Below, piece after piece: positions 1 through 7,160 of a stretch of DNA of 18,529 nucleotides (positions are counted from its first letter, which is position 1; each line of letters opens with the position of its first letter). Position numbers and translations under genes: made by a program. Where the stretch lies: NCBI GenBank assembly GCA_964517075.1, contig CAZFAT010000379.1:1-18529 (forward strand), read 5' to 3'. The notes under the pieces were generated by a model, which made no database searches, was not told the DNA's origin, and saw only the letters and a list, made by a program, of their open reading frames with translations. The DNA comes from CAZFAT01 sp964517075 (lineage in GTDB: Bacteria > Acidobacteriota > Vicinamibacteria > Vicinamibacterales > SCN-69-37).

Positions 1-1340
1 CCACGCCGGACGCGACGCGCATGGTGGTCGCCGATCTCCCCATCGATACGATGATGATCACGCGCCTGCGGGATCGCACGGGGACGGGCCTCGGCACCAT
101 CACCGTGTCGGGCTGCGGCGTCCCGGCGGTCGCGCGCGCCCAGCCGCGCCGCGAGCTCCTGTCGCTGTTCCAGGAGACTGTGGCGTTCATGGACTGCCTG
201 GACTGGCCGACGGGCCGGGCCGGCGACGTCTCGGTCAATCTCGATGCGCCGGTCGGTCGACTCTACGACCAGCTCGCGGCCGTCGACTCCGTGCAGGTGG
301 CGCGAACGCTCGGCGGCGGCAGCTGGACGGTGTTCCTCCAGCTCCTGGTGCTGCTGGGCATCCTGTTCCTCATCATCCAGGGGTCGGCCCTCGTGATGGG
401 CGCGCTGCTGGCGCGGTCGATTACCTCGGCGGTCCACGAGTTGTTTCTCGGGACCGAGCGCATTCAGCAGGGGGACTTCACGCACCGGATCCGGATCGAC
501 TCGCGCGATCAGCTCGGCGATCTCGCGGACTCCTTCAATCGCATGAGCGGGAGCATCGAACACCTGCTCCACGTCCAGCGCGAGAAGCAGCGGCTCGACG
601 ACGAGCTGCGCATTGCGCGCGAGATCCAGAAGTCGCTGCTGCCGGTGAAGCCGCCCCACCTACCGGGCCTCGAGATCGCGGCGCTGTGCGAACCGGCGCG
701 TGAAGTGGGCGGCGACTACTATGACTTCTTCGTCGTGGGCCCCCGCCAGGTGGGGGTGCTGATTGCCGACGTTTCGGGCAAGGGCACCTCGGCGGCGCTG
801 TACATGGCGGAATTGAAGGGCCTCATGCTCGCGCTCAGCTACACGGAACGCTCCCCCCGGCGCCTCTTGATTGACGTGAACCGCCTGTTGGCCGACCATC
901 TCGACAATCGGAGCTTCATCACGATGACCTACGTCGTCGTCGATCTGGACGCCGGCACCCTGACGTCGGCCCGCGCCGGCCATACCCCGCTCATCGTGGC
1001 GTCGGCCGCACGGACCGACGTGGTGACCAGCGACGGGATGGTGCTCGGCCTGCGCCTGCCGGGCGCCGGTGAGCGATTCGAACAGCTGCTGGCCGAGGAT
1101 CAGCGCCCGATTCGCCCGGGCGATGCGATCGTGCTCTATACCGATGGCGTGACCGAGGCCATGGACAGTGAGGGCGAGCTGTACGGGGACGCCGCCCTCA
1201 CGCGGGCCGTCACCAGCCATCAGGCGCTCGACGCGGCGGGCCTCCGCGATCGCCTCGTCGCTGCGGTCAAGGCGTTCGTCGGCGACGCCGAACCGCACGA
1301 CGACATGACGATGGTCGTGTTGAAGATGCAGGGCGGATGA
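1..1340 (+). CDS. Membrane-anchored HAMP / SpoIIE-type (PP2C) Ser/Thr phosphatase, 5' end outside window
   Basis: This is a signalling phosphatase of the RsbU/SpoIIE type, which would dephosphorylate an anti-sigma-factor antagonist or similar partner. The frame is open to the left edge, so the true start and most of the extracytoplasmic sensor lie outside the window. Counting from the Met at base 21, a hydrophobic segment at about 103-131 is the second membrane helix. A HAMP linker follows at 131-184, then a short helix (184-203), then the PP2C domain (about 215-437). Metal-binding motifs are intact: GGDYYDF (230-236), DVSGKG starting at D250, RAGHTPL, LYTDGVTE and the final HDDMT. The stop overlaps the next start (ATGA), so rnc is probably translationally coupled. 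The partner protein and signal cannot be read from this sequence. Confidence 0.93.
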   Translation, partial: TPDATRMVVADLPIDTMMITRLRDRTGTGLGTITVSGCGVPAVARAQPRRELLSLFQETVAFMDCLDWPTGRAGDVSVNLDAPVGRLYDQLAAVDSVQVARTLGGGSWTVFLQLLVLLGILFLIIQGSALVMGALLARSITSAVHELFLGTERIQQGDFTHRIRIDSRDQLGDLADSFNRMSGSIEHLLHVQREKQRLDDELRIAREIQKSLLPVKPPHLPGLEIAALCEPAREVGGDYYDFFVVGPRQVGVLIADVSGKGTSAALYMAELKGLMLALSYTERSPRRLLIDVNRLLADHLDNRSFITMTYVVVDLDAGTLTSARAGHTPLIVASAARTDVVTSDGMVLGLRLPGAGERFEQLLAEDQRPIRPGDAIVLYTDGVTEAMDSEGELYGDAALTRAVTSHQALDAAGLRDRLVAAVKAFVGDAEPHDDMTMVVLKMQGG

Positions 1341-2323
1341 GTCGCACGCGCCACAGCGCCCCGACGCCGCCCGCGCCGCCCGTGGAAGTGTTCCGCGGCC
1401 ATTCCTCGATCGAGGCCGAGGTGGTGCGTGGTCTGCTCGACGCCCACGGCATTGCGTCGGTCATCTCCTCGTCGCTCCTGCCGGCGATGTTTCCGATGCC
1501 GTTCGGCGGCGCGGAGTTCCGTGTGTGCGTGCCGGGCGACGAGGCGCCGGCGGCGCGGCAGTTGATCGAGGGCCATCTCGACGAAGCGGCGGCGGCCGAG
1601 ATTCGACGGGTCAGCGAGACACTCGGACCTCTCGAGGAGCGCACTGGCTACCATTTTCGCGACCTCGGCCTGCTGGAGCACGCGCTGACACATCGATCCC
1701 GCGCGCACGAAGACGCGTCGGGCGGCGTCCTGGACAACGAGTCGCTCGAGTTCCTCGGCGATGCCGTCCTCGGCTTCGTGATGGCCGAGATGCTCTTCCG
1801 GCGATTTCCCACGCATAGCGAAGGCTACAAGTCGAAGGTCAAGGCGGGCCTCGTGTCGACGGTTTCACTCGCGCGCGTCGCCGAGGCGATCGATCTCGGC
1901 CGCTTCGTGCTGCTCGGCCGCGGCGAGGAGAAGACGGGGGGACGCCAGAAGCACGCGATCCTCGCCGACAGCTTCGAGGCCCTCATTGCCGCGATTTATC
2001 TCGACGGCGGCCTCGAAGCGGCCCAGGCGTTCATCGTGTCGTGCTTCGGTCCGATGATTGCCTCGGCCGGCGATCAGGCGGCCGAAGCGGCGTTTACGGA
2101 AGACTGGAAGTCCGCGCTGCAGGAGTGCCTGCAGGCGCAGGGCCGCGGCCTGCCGTACTACCGCCTCGCCGCGGCGGTCGGACCCGATCACCGCAAGCGG
2201 TTCGACGTCGAGGTGCTGGTGAACGGCGTCGTCACCGGCCGTGCGCTCGGCCGATCGAAGAAGGAAGCGGAACAGCAGGCCGCGCGACAGGCGTTGGCGA
2301 CGGTGAAGGGGCAGGGGCTTTGA
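1337..2323 (+). CDS. rnc: Ribonuclease III with N-terminal DUF2007-like extension
   Basis: This encodes a double-stranded RNA endonuclease for rRNA and mRNA processing. At 328 residues it is about 100 longer than typical bacterial RNase III (about 220-230). Residues 16-80 resemble the DUF2007 'putative signal transducing' fold, with a FRGHSSIEAEVVRGLLDAHG-type helix and a VCVPGDE strand. The catalytic domain is about 95-245. Its signature NESLEFLGD is at 134-142 (E138, D142), and the second acidic pair is D211/E214 in ADSFEA. A dsRNA-binding domain occupies about 256-323 and ends in the KKEAEQQAA helix. All catalytic acids are present, so the enzyme should be active. The start is set by the 4-base overlap with the upstream phosphatase stop. 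A hairpin terminator follows 10 bases after the stop. Confidence 0.95.
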   Translation: MSRTRHSAPTPPAPPVEVFRGHSSIEAEVVRGLLDAHGIASVISSSLLPAMFPMPFGGAEFRVCVPGDEAPAARQLIEGHLDEAAAAEIRRVSETLGPLEERTGYHFRDLGLLEHALTHRSRAHEDASGGVLDNESLEFLGDAVLGFVMAEMLFRRFPTHSEGYKSKVKAGLVSTVSLARVAEAIDLGRFVLLGRGEEKTGGRQKHAILADSFEALIAAIYLDGGLEAAQAFIVSCFGPMIASAGDQAAEAAFTEDWKSALQECLQAQGRGLPYYRLAAAVGPDHRKRFDVEVLVNGVVTGRALGRSKKEAEQQAARQALATVKGQGL

Positions 2324-2333
2324 ACAGGTCTTC

Positions 2334-2390
2334 GGTTCTCGGTTCTCGGTTCTGACTGAACCGAGAGCGCAGAACCGACAACCGAGAACC
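2334..2390. terminator. Long hairpin between convergent genes (bidirectional terminator)
   Basis: The left arm (2334-2353) is a CGGTTCT tandem repeat. The right arm (2371-2390) is its reverse complement with one mismatch in 20. The 17-base loop contains a further partial arm copy. It sits exactly between rnc and the convergent ATPase gene, so it could stop transcription from both sides. There is no clear U-tract. The repeated heptamer suggests a dispersed repeat family recruited as a terminator. Confidence 0.7.
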
Positions 2391-2396
2391 ACGGCG

Positions 2397-3530
2397 TCAG
2401 TCAATCTCAATAATCCCCGACCGCGCGCCTTCGAGCGCGGTCGGCTCGTCCGGCGGACCGGCGGCGAGCGGAGCGAGCGCCCGGGCCGTGGGCAGGCGTT
2501 CCTTGGCATAGGCGCCCACCTCGCGCACGACATCGTCGTCGGTCGGAGGCACGGGACGGCCGTAGAGCCGGACGTACACGCGCAGCAGCGGATCCTCGAA
2601 GGCGTACCGCTTGCCCTGCGACGTGATGAGATCGACGTCCTCCAGCCACGAGAGATAGTCCTTCGTCGAGCCGGGCGTGCGGCCGAGCTGCTGCGCGATC
2701 TCCGTGAGGTTGAGCGGCTCGGTCGCCGCGAGAATGCCGAGGATGGCCTTCAGCGCGCCGTAGCCGCGGGCGCGCTGCAGCCGGCCCTCGTAGGATTCGC
2801 GGCAGCGCGCCGTGAGCGTGCCGTCGGGCGCGAAGAGCGCGGCCATCGCCCCGACCGGGTCGGACACCGTGCCGAGTGACGTCATGCCGTGGAGCAGCAG
2901 GGCGACGGTGCCCGCGCGGCCGCCGGCCAGCGCCGCGACGCCGGGCGCCAGGTCCGACGTCCACGCCCGTCGGTGGCCATCGACCATCAGGGCCAGTGCC
3001 TGCACCTCGGAGGCATCGAGGGGCGGTATGTGAATGACCTCGAACCGCGCCGGCGCGTCGCGCAACAGCCGGTGGGTGCGCGCGGTGAATCGCGATGCGA
3101 GGATGAACGTGGCCGGACTGGCCGCCAGGTGCGCGATGAACTCGCGCTGCACGTGCCGCAATCCGGGGAAGCTCTCGAACGTCCGGAAATCGAGGAATTC
3201 GTCGAGGAAGAACGCCGCCGGCGCGCCTTCGCTCGTGCGGGCGAGATCGAGATACCGGAGGAATCCGTCGAACGCGGCCCGCGTCGTGTCCGCCGCGAGA
3301 TCCGCGGGCAGGCGAAAGTGATTGATCGACAGGACGGCCGCGAGGCAGCGCTCCGGCGTGGTTGCGGCTGCCGTCACGTCGAGGTACTGGGCGCGGGGCC
3401 CCTGGAGCGTCCAGAGGCGCAGCAGGATGGACGTCCGGCCGCTGGAGCAGCCGCCGAGGAGAACGGGAATCCGACCCGCCTGGCACGACGCCAGGATGCG
3501 CCGCTCGAGGGCCGGTCGTTCGACGATCAC
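2397..3530 (-). CDS. Archaeal-type P-loop ATPase with C-terminal winged helix (STAND/DUF234-like)
   Basis: This is a 377-residue AAA/STAND-like ATPase. The Walker A is GGCSSGRTS at 26-34, with Arg32 where the family normally has Lys. The Walker B is AAFFLDEF, with D110/E111. A sensor-like SR pair is at 146-147. Residues about 256-325 form a winged helix (LTEIAQQLG...STKDYLSWL) followed by an FEDPLLRVYVRLY segment typical of the ATPase/DUF234 family. The start is GTG at 3530, preceded by an AGGA-type site. A TTGACA/TAGAGT promoter lies about 60 bases upstream. The gene is divergent from purA and convergent with rnc. The cellular role of this family is not established. The altered Walker A may weaken hydrolysis. 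Confidence 0.8.
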   Translation of the reverse strand: MIVERPALERRILASCQAGRIPVLLGGCSSGRTSILLRLWTLQGPRAQYLDVTAAATTPERCLAAVLSINHFRLPADLAADTTRAAFDGFLRYLDLARTSEGAPAAFFLDEFLDFRTFESFPGLRHVQREFIAHLAASPATFILASRFTARTHRLLRDAPARFEVIHIPPLDASEVQALALMVDGHRRAWTSDLAPGVAALAGGRAGTVALLLHGMTSLGTVSDPVGAMAALFAPDGTLTARCRESYEGRLQRARGYGALKAILGILAATEPLNLTEIAQQLGRTPGSTKDYLSWLEDVDLITSQGKRYAFEDPLLRVYVRLYGRPVPPTDDDVVREVGAYAKERLPTARALAPLAAGPPDEPTALEGARSGIIEID

Positions 3531-3596
3531 CGAGATCGTTCCTGCGCGACGGGGAAAGGAACACTGTCCATGCGAGGCGCTGCCAGCGGAATCGCC

Positions 3597-3625
3597 ACTC
3601 TAAAGAACGTTCCGGAGCGTGTCAA
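3597..3625 (-). promoter_or_regulatory. Sigma-70-type promoter of the ATPase gene
   Basis: On the minus strand TTGACA (3625-3620) is followed after exactly 17 bases by TAGAGT (3602-3597). Transcription would start near 3590, giving a leader of about 60 bases before the GTG start. The spacer carries the palindrome GAACGTTC, which could be an operator. Confidence 0.6.
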
Positions 3626-3691
3626 TGACGGAACGCGTCTCACCGGCCGGGACGCACGGCGCCGTGGCCGGCCTGTGCGCGCGGTGAGACG

Positions 3692-3709
3692 GGGTATCAT
3701 GCTACCCGC
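3692..3709 (+). promoter_or_regulatory. Probable -10 box and small dyad directly upstream of purA
   Basis: TATCAT (3695-3700) lies 9 bases before the purA ATG and is flanked by GGGTA (3692-3696) and TACCC (3703-3707). A start site 6-8 bases after this box would fall at or just before the ATG. No Shine-Dalgarno sequence is visible, so the transcript may be leaderless. No convincing -35 box is visible, so this call is weak. Confidence 0.35.
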
Positions 3710-5017
3710 ATGAATCTGTGTGTGCTGGGCGCGCAGTGGGGCGACGAAGGCAAGGGAAAGATCGTCGATCTGCTGACGCCGCATTTTTCCGTCGTCGCGC
3801 GCTATCAAGGCGGGCACAATGCCGGCCACACCGTCTACACGGGCGGCAGGAAGATGGTCCTGCACCTGATTCCGTCGGGAATTCTGCATCCCGGCGTGAC
3901 GTGCCTGATCGGCAACGGCGTGGTGGTGGATCTCAAGGCCCTGTTCCGGGAAGTCGACGACCTGGCCCCGCTGGGCGTGGACATCACCGGGCGGCTGCTC
4001 GTGAGCGACCGGGCCCACTTGATCCTGCCGTACCACTGTGAACTGGACGTGCTGGCTGAGGCGCGGCGCGGCGAGCGCAAGATTGGCACGACCTCGCGCG
4101 GGATCGGGCCCGCCTACGAGGACAAAATCGGCCGACGCGGCGTGCGCGTCGGCGACCTCGCCGATCTGTCACCGGACGGGCCGCTCGCGAGCGCCGTCCG
4201 CGAGAATGTCGCCGCCCGCAACCGGCTCGTCGGCGACAGCGTCATGCGCTGGCAGCAGGTCGTGCAGGAACTGGCCGAGCACTGGCCTCGTCTGCGCCCC
4301 CTCGTGGTCGACTCGTCGCTTTATCTCGCCAACGCCATCCGCGACGGGCGCCGCATCCTGTTCGAGGGCGCGCAGGGCACGCTCCTCGACATCGACCACG
4401 GCACGTATCCGTTCGTCACGTCCTCGAACGCGACCGCCGGCGGCGCCGCGACGGGGCTCGGCATCGGCCCGAAAGCGATCGGCACGGTGCTCGGCGTGGC
4501 CAAGGCGTACACGACGCGGGTGGGCGAGGGACCGCTGCCGACGGAGCTCATGGGCGAGCTCGGGGAACGGCTGCGCGAGTCGGGGCAGGAGTACGGGGCT
4601 TCGACGGGTCGCCCGCGCCGGTGCGGCTGGTTCGACGCCGTGGCCGTGCGCTACGCGGTGCGCGTCAATGGCCTCGACGCGCTCGCCATCACGAAGCTCG
4701 ACGTGCTCGATGAGCTGGACACGCTCGAGATCTGCACGGCGTACCGCTGCGGCGGGCAGACGTTGACGGAGATGCCGGGCGACACGGCACAGTTCGCCGC
4801 GTGTACGCCGGTCTACGAAACGCTGCCCGGTTGGGGCCGGCCGACCCGCGGCATCACGCAGTTCGCCGACCTGCCCGCCGAGGCGCGTCAGTACATCCGC
4901 CGCCTCGAGGAAGTGAGCGGCGCCCCGGCTGCCATCATCTCCACCGGATCCGATCGCGGCCACACCATCCTGCGCGACGACTCGATCGTCCGTCGCGCGG
5001 CGGCGTTGGGGAAATAG
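3710..5017 (+). CDS. purA: Adenylosuccinate synthetase
   Basis: PurA converts IMP, aspartate and GTP to adenylosuccinate, the first committed step to AMP, in the cytoplasm. The 435-residue length is normal. Family motifs appear in order: QWGDEGKGK (9-17, with catalytic D12), GGHNAGHT (34-41, with catalytic H40), LIPSGIL, GTTSRGIGPAYEDK, FEGAQGTLLDIDHG, TSSNATAGG, and the C-terminal region ALAITKLDVLDELDTLEIC containing the guanine-recognition KLD. The reading frame is complete. It starts just after a compact -10-like element with no visible Shine-Dalgarno. It is convergent with the bacilliredoxin gene, with only 9 bases between stops and no room for a terminator, so the two transcripts probably overlap. 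Confidence 0.98.
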   Translation: MNLCVLGAQWGDEGKGKIVDLLTPHFSVVARYQGGHNAGHTVYTGGRKMVLHLIPSGILHPGVTCLIGNGVVVDLKALFREVDDLAPLGVDITGRLLVSDRAHLILPYHCELDVLAEARRGERKIGTTSRGIGPAYEDKIGRRGVRVGDLADLSPDGPLASAVRENVAARNRLVGDSVMRWQQVVQELAEHWPRLRPLVVDSSLYLANAIRDGRRILFEGAQGTLLDIDHGTYPFVTSSNATAGGAATGLGIGPKAIGTVLGVAKAYTTRVGEGPLPTELMGELGERLRESGQEYGASTGRPRRCGWFDAVAVRYAVRVNGLDALAITKLDVLDELDTLEICTAYRCGGQTLTEMPGDTAQFAACTPVYETLPGWGRPTRGITQFADLPAEARQYIRRLEEVSGAPAAIISTGSDRGHTILRDDSIVRRAAALGK

Positions 5018-5026
5018 ACGTTCCTT

Positions 5027-5464
5027 TTACCGCGCCGCTGTCGCTTCCGGCGCGCAGTGCTTGTCGAACGCCATCGTCAGCAGATCGGCAATCGCTTCGG
5101 CGGGCCGGCTTTCGATGTCGCGCCGCTCAACCATGTAGAGCAGCTTGCCGTCGCGCAGCAGGCCGATCGACGGTGACGAAGGCGCGAATCCCGTGAAGTA
5201 CTCGCGGGCGCGGTTCGTGGCATCGATGTCTGCCCCGGCAAAGACCGTCGCCAACGTGTCCGGACGATGGGCATGCTGCAGCGCCATGGCGATCCCGGGG
5301 CGGGCTTTGGCGGCGGCGCAGCCGCACACCGAATTGACGACCAGCATGACGACGCCGGGGGACTGCATCACGCGGTCGACATCGGCCGCCGTTCGGCATT
5401 CGAGCGCGCCAGCGTCCACGAGCTCGCGCCGCATTGGCGCCACCAGGTATTCCGGATAGGGCAT
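5027..5464 (-). CDS. BrxA/BrxB-family bacilliredoxin (YphP/YqiW type)
   Basis: This is a 145-residue thioredoxin-fold protein of the bacilliredoxin family. The family removes bacillithiol from S-bacillithiolated proteins and so restores thiols after oxidative stress. The diagnostic CGC active site is in NSVCGCAAAKARPG, with C47 and C49. The N-terminal MPYPEYLVAPMRREL and the later VFAGADIDATNRAREYF and PSIGLLRDGKLLYMVERRDIE stretches match the family layout. The start is supported by a GGAGA site a few bases upstream. Its presence implies, but does not prove, that the host makes bacillithiol. It stands alone with no redox partner nearby. Whether it is BrxA or BrxB cannot be decided here, so no symbol is given. 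Confidence 0.9.
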   Translation of the reverse strand: MPYPEYLVAPMRRELVDAGALECRTAADVDRVMQSPGVVMLVVNSVCGCAAAKARPGIAMALQHAHRPDTLATVFAGADIDATNRAREYFTGFAPSSPSIGLLRDGKLLYMVERRDIESRPAEAIADLLTMAFDKHCAPEATAAR

Positions 5465-5514
5465 GGGTCAGATTCTCCAGTCTGGGCGGCCCGTCCACCG
5501 GGCCACGTCGATCC

Positions 5515-5520
5515 AGTATA
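5515..5520 (-). promoter_or_regulatory. Possible -10 box of the bacilliredoxin gene
   Basis: The minus strand reads TATACT about 50 bases upstream of the ATG, one base from consensus. The matching -35 position is poor, so this is a weak call. Confidence 0.3.
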
Positions 5521-5554
5521 CCCGTGGGGACTAGCGGGGACAGGCCACGACCCG

Positions 5555-5845
5555 TCAGGAGGGAGCGTTGGGCGCCGCGTGCGAGCGGGTGTGGAAGCCG
5601 GCGGCCTCGAGCTCGGTGCGAACCTGCTCGAACGCGTGCTGCAGATCCGGGTTCGGTGTGGCTTTGAGCAGGCGTTCGACGGCAAACATGCGGAAGCGGA
5701 TGGCCTCCATGTGAAACGCGGCGACGGCGCGCCGCAGCGCTTCGGCCTCTTCGAGGATCTGATCGCGCGGCCCCCCGTGGATGCCGCCGCGAACTTCGGC
5801 GAGAAGCGTGTCGATTCGCGCCAGTGAGGGCACCGTCCGGGACAT
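5555..5845 (-). CDS. Small helical hypothetical protein
   Basis: This 96-residue protein is not one I recognise. It looks almost entirely helical, with heptad-like stretches around ILEEAEALRRAVAAFHMEAIRF (about 30-51) and DLQHAFEQVRTELEAAGF. It has no signal peptide, membrane segment or cysteines. The start is supported by GGAGG about 10 bases before the ATG. Codon use matches the neighbouring chromosomal genes, with high GC at third positions. It lies upstream of, and in the same direction as, the bacilliredoxin gene, but about 90 bases and a possible promoter separate them. A coiled-coil or dimeric helical bundle is the most that can be said. Confidence 0.65.
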   Translation of the reverse strand: MSRTVPSLARIDTLLAEVRGGIHGGPRDQILEEAEALRRAVAAFHMEAIRFRMFAVERLLKATPNPDLQHAFEQVRTELEAAGFHTRSHAAPNAPS

Positions 5846-5925
5846 CGAAGCCTGACCTCCGCCTTCTATCCTACCGCCCTCGGCGCGCGGGCTGGAAGCC
5901 GCCCGCCGACGACCTGAAACGAACG

Positions 5926-7017
5926 CTAGAAGTTGATCAGACCGTGCAGTGAAACGCGCTGCTGCCGGGGCTGTGGCAGGTCCCGGGCGGTCACCTGCTC
6001 GAAGTCCAGCAGGATGGCCGCGGTCGCCGGTCCGGCCGGATGAGGAAACCAGTAGGCAACGCCCGCGATGACGCGCCGCTGGCGCCCCTCACGATCGCGG
6101 TCCGGCCGGAAGAGATCCAGCCGCAGCAACCCCTCCAGCCCGCGCCCCTTTTCCTGGAAGAAGGGCGTGACGAATGCCGAGACGCCGCCCGAGGAGATGA
6201 CCGGCGCGTCGGGCAATGGCTGATCGCGACGATGGATGATGTCGAGTCCGGCATTGAACCGGGCGTGCTCGAACGCCGCGCTGGCGATCGCGCGGTGCCG
6301 AACGGCGTCGCGGGACGCGTGATCGGCCAGATAGAAGCCGGTCAGTCGCAGTCCGCGGATGAACCCCTCGTTGCGTGGCGCGGGGCGTACCGTGGCGCGC
6401 AGTTGCACGGACTTCTGGTCGTTGGCCTCGGCGCGGCTGTAGCCCTCGCCGTTGTAAACGCCGGCGTGGACGTCGCCATACTCGCCAGGCAGTGGGACTC
6501 GGAGCGTCACGCCGGCGTCGGCGGAGCTGAGGCCGCCGTCGCGCTCGGCGAAGACGGTGCCCTGAAACCGATAGCGGTAGACGCTCTCCTGCGAATCGAT
6601 GAAGAGCGTCTGCTGCAGCCCGGCCCGCACGAAGCTGCCGCGGGGGAGCCAGTCATCGAGCGCGAACTGCGCGTAGCCGTACTTGAGCCGGAACGTGAGG
6701 CTGCCTTGGAGCGCGCTGCCCGTGCCGGTCTCGCGTGCCACATCCGGCGTGAGCCGGAACGACACCATCCGGGAGAGGGTGCCCGTGACATTCAGGTACG
6801 TGCGGGCGACGTTGAAGGCGTTGCCGGTGACCTGGCGACCGCTGGCGTCGGTGACCTTCGGCGCCTGCGTCACCGTGTAGTCGTAGAAGATGACCGCGCC
6901 GAACCGGATCGCCTGCGTGTCCTCAGGCGGGGCAGGGGCCGGCGTCTGACTGCCGGCCGTGTGCGGAAATCCGCCAATCAGCAGCCAGACGGCGCCCGTC
7001 GTCAGATGTCGTCGCAC
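5926..7017 (-). CDS. Outer-membrane beta-barrel porin, phosphate-selective (OprO/P-like)
   Basis: This 363-residue exported protein has an N-terminal signal peptide (about 1-23, ending near TAGSQ) and a body of alternating amphipathic strands. It ends in Asn-Phe, the C-terminal aromatic typical of outer-membrane barrels. The N-terminal region (VIFYDYTV...FNVARTYLNVTGTLS...SFRLTPDV) resembles the phosphate-selective porin O/P superfamily. The start is GTG at 7017 with a GAGGAG site 5-6 bases upstream. That site is buried in a 12-bp hairpin (7022-7062). The gene lies downstream of, and in the same direction as, the TonB receptor, separated by 143 bases containing phased GTTAC repeats. Substrate selectivity is inferred, not visible. 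Confidence 0.75.
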   Translation of the reverse strand: MRRHLTTGAVWLLIGGFPHTAGSQTPAPAPPEDTQAIRFGAVIFYDYTVTQAPKVTDASGRQVTGNAFNVARTYLNVTGTLSRMVSFRLTPDVARETGTGSALQGSLTFRLKYGYAQFALDDWLPRGSFVRAGLQQTLFIDSQESVYRYRFQGTVFAERDGGLSSADAGVTLRVPLPGEYGDVHAGVYNGEGYSRAEANDQKSVQLRATVRPAPRNEGFIRGLRLTGFYLADHASRDAVRHRAIASAAFEHARFNAGLDIIHRRDQPLPDAPVISSGGVSAFVTPFFQEKGRGLEGLLRLDLFRPDRDREGRQRRVIAGVAYWFPHPAGPATAAILLDFEQVTARDLPQPRQQRVSLHGLINF

Positions 7018-7021
7018 GCGA

Positions 7022-7062
7022 ACTCCTCGCCGGACGGCCAGACGGGCCGACCGGCGAGGAGT
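7022..7062 (-). promoter_or_regulatory. Hairpin occluding the porin ribosome-binding site
   Basis: ACTCCTCGCCGG (7022-7033) and CCGGCGAGGAGT (7051-7062) are a perfect 12-bp inverted repeat. An inner 5-bp stem (7035-7039 with 7045-7049) extends it across one A-A mismatch. On the minus strand the GAGGAG ribosome-binding site of the porin gene is one arm, so the structure would block initiation unless opened. It could be a switch, a processing site, or simply a stable leader stem. Confidence 0.6.
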
Positions 7063-7070
7063 GTAGGGGT

Positions 7071-7113
7071 CGGACGTTACACGAAGAGATCGCGGACGTT
7101 ACACGCCCGTTAA
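7071..7113 (-). promoter_or_regulatory. 11-bp-phased direct repeats upstream of the porin gene (Pho-box-like)
   Basis: CGGACGTTACACG occurs twice exactly (7071-7083 and 7093-7105), 22 bp apart. A third related unit GTTAA starts at 7109, 11 bp after the second GTTAC. In the gene direction the units read TGTAAC or TTAAC on an 11-bp phase, as expected for an OmpR/PhoB-type winged-helix regulator bound in tandem. No regulator gene is in view. Confidence 0.55.
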
Positions 7114-7160
7114 TTCCGGTGTTCCAGTCCTCCAGCGGACCGTCCCCTGGCGGCCGGCGC

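Noticed and set aside
2334..2390. CGGTTCT repeats considered as a CRISPR-like or satellite array
   Set aside because: Units are contiguous heptamers forming a single hairpin between convergent genes, with no spacers.
2407..3564. 385-codon minus-strand frame overlapping the ATPase gene
   Set aside because: Arg/Pro/Ala-rich shadow in another frame; the P-loop, Walker B and winged-helix motifs lie in the 2397-3530 frame.
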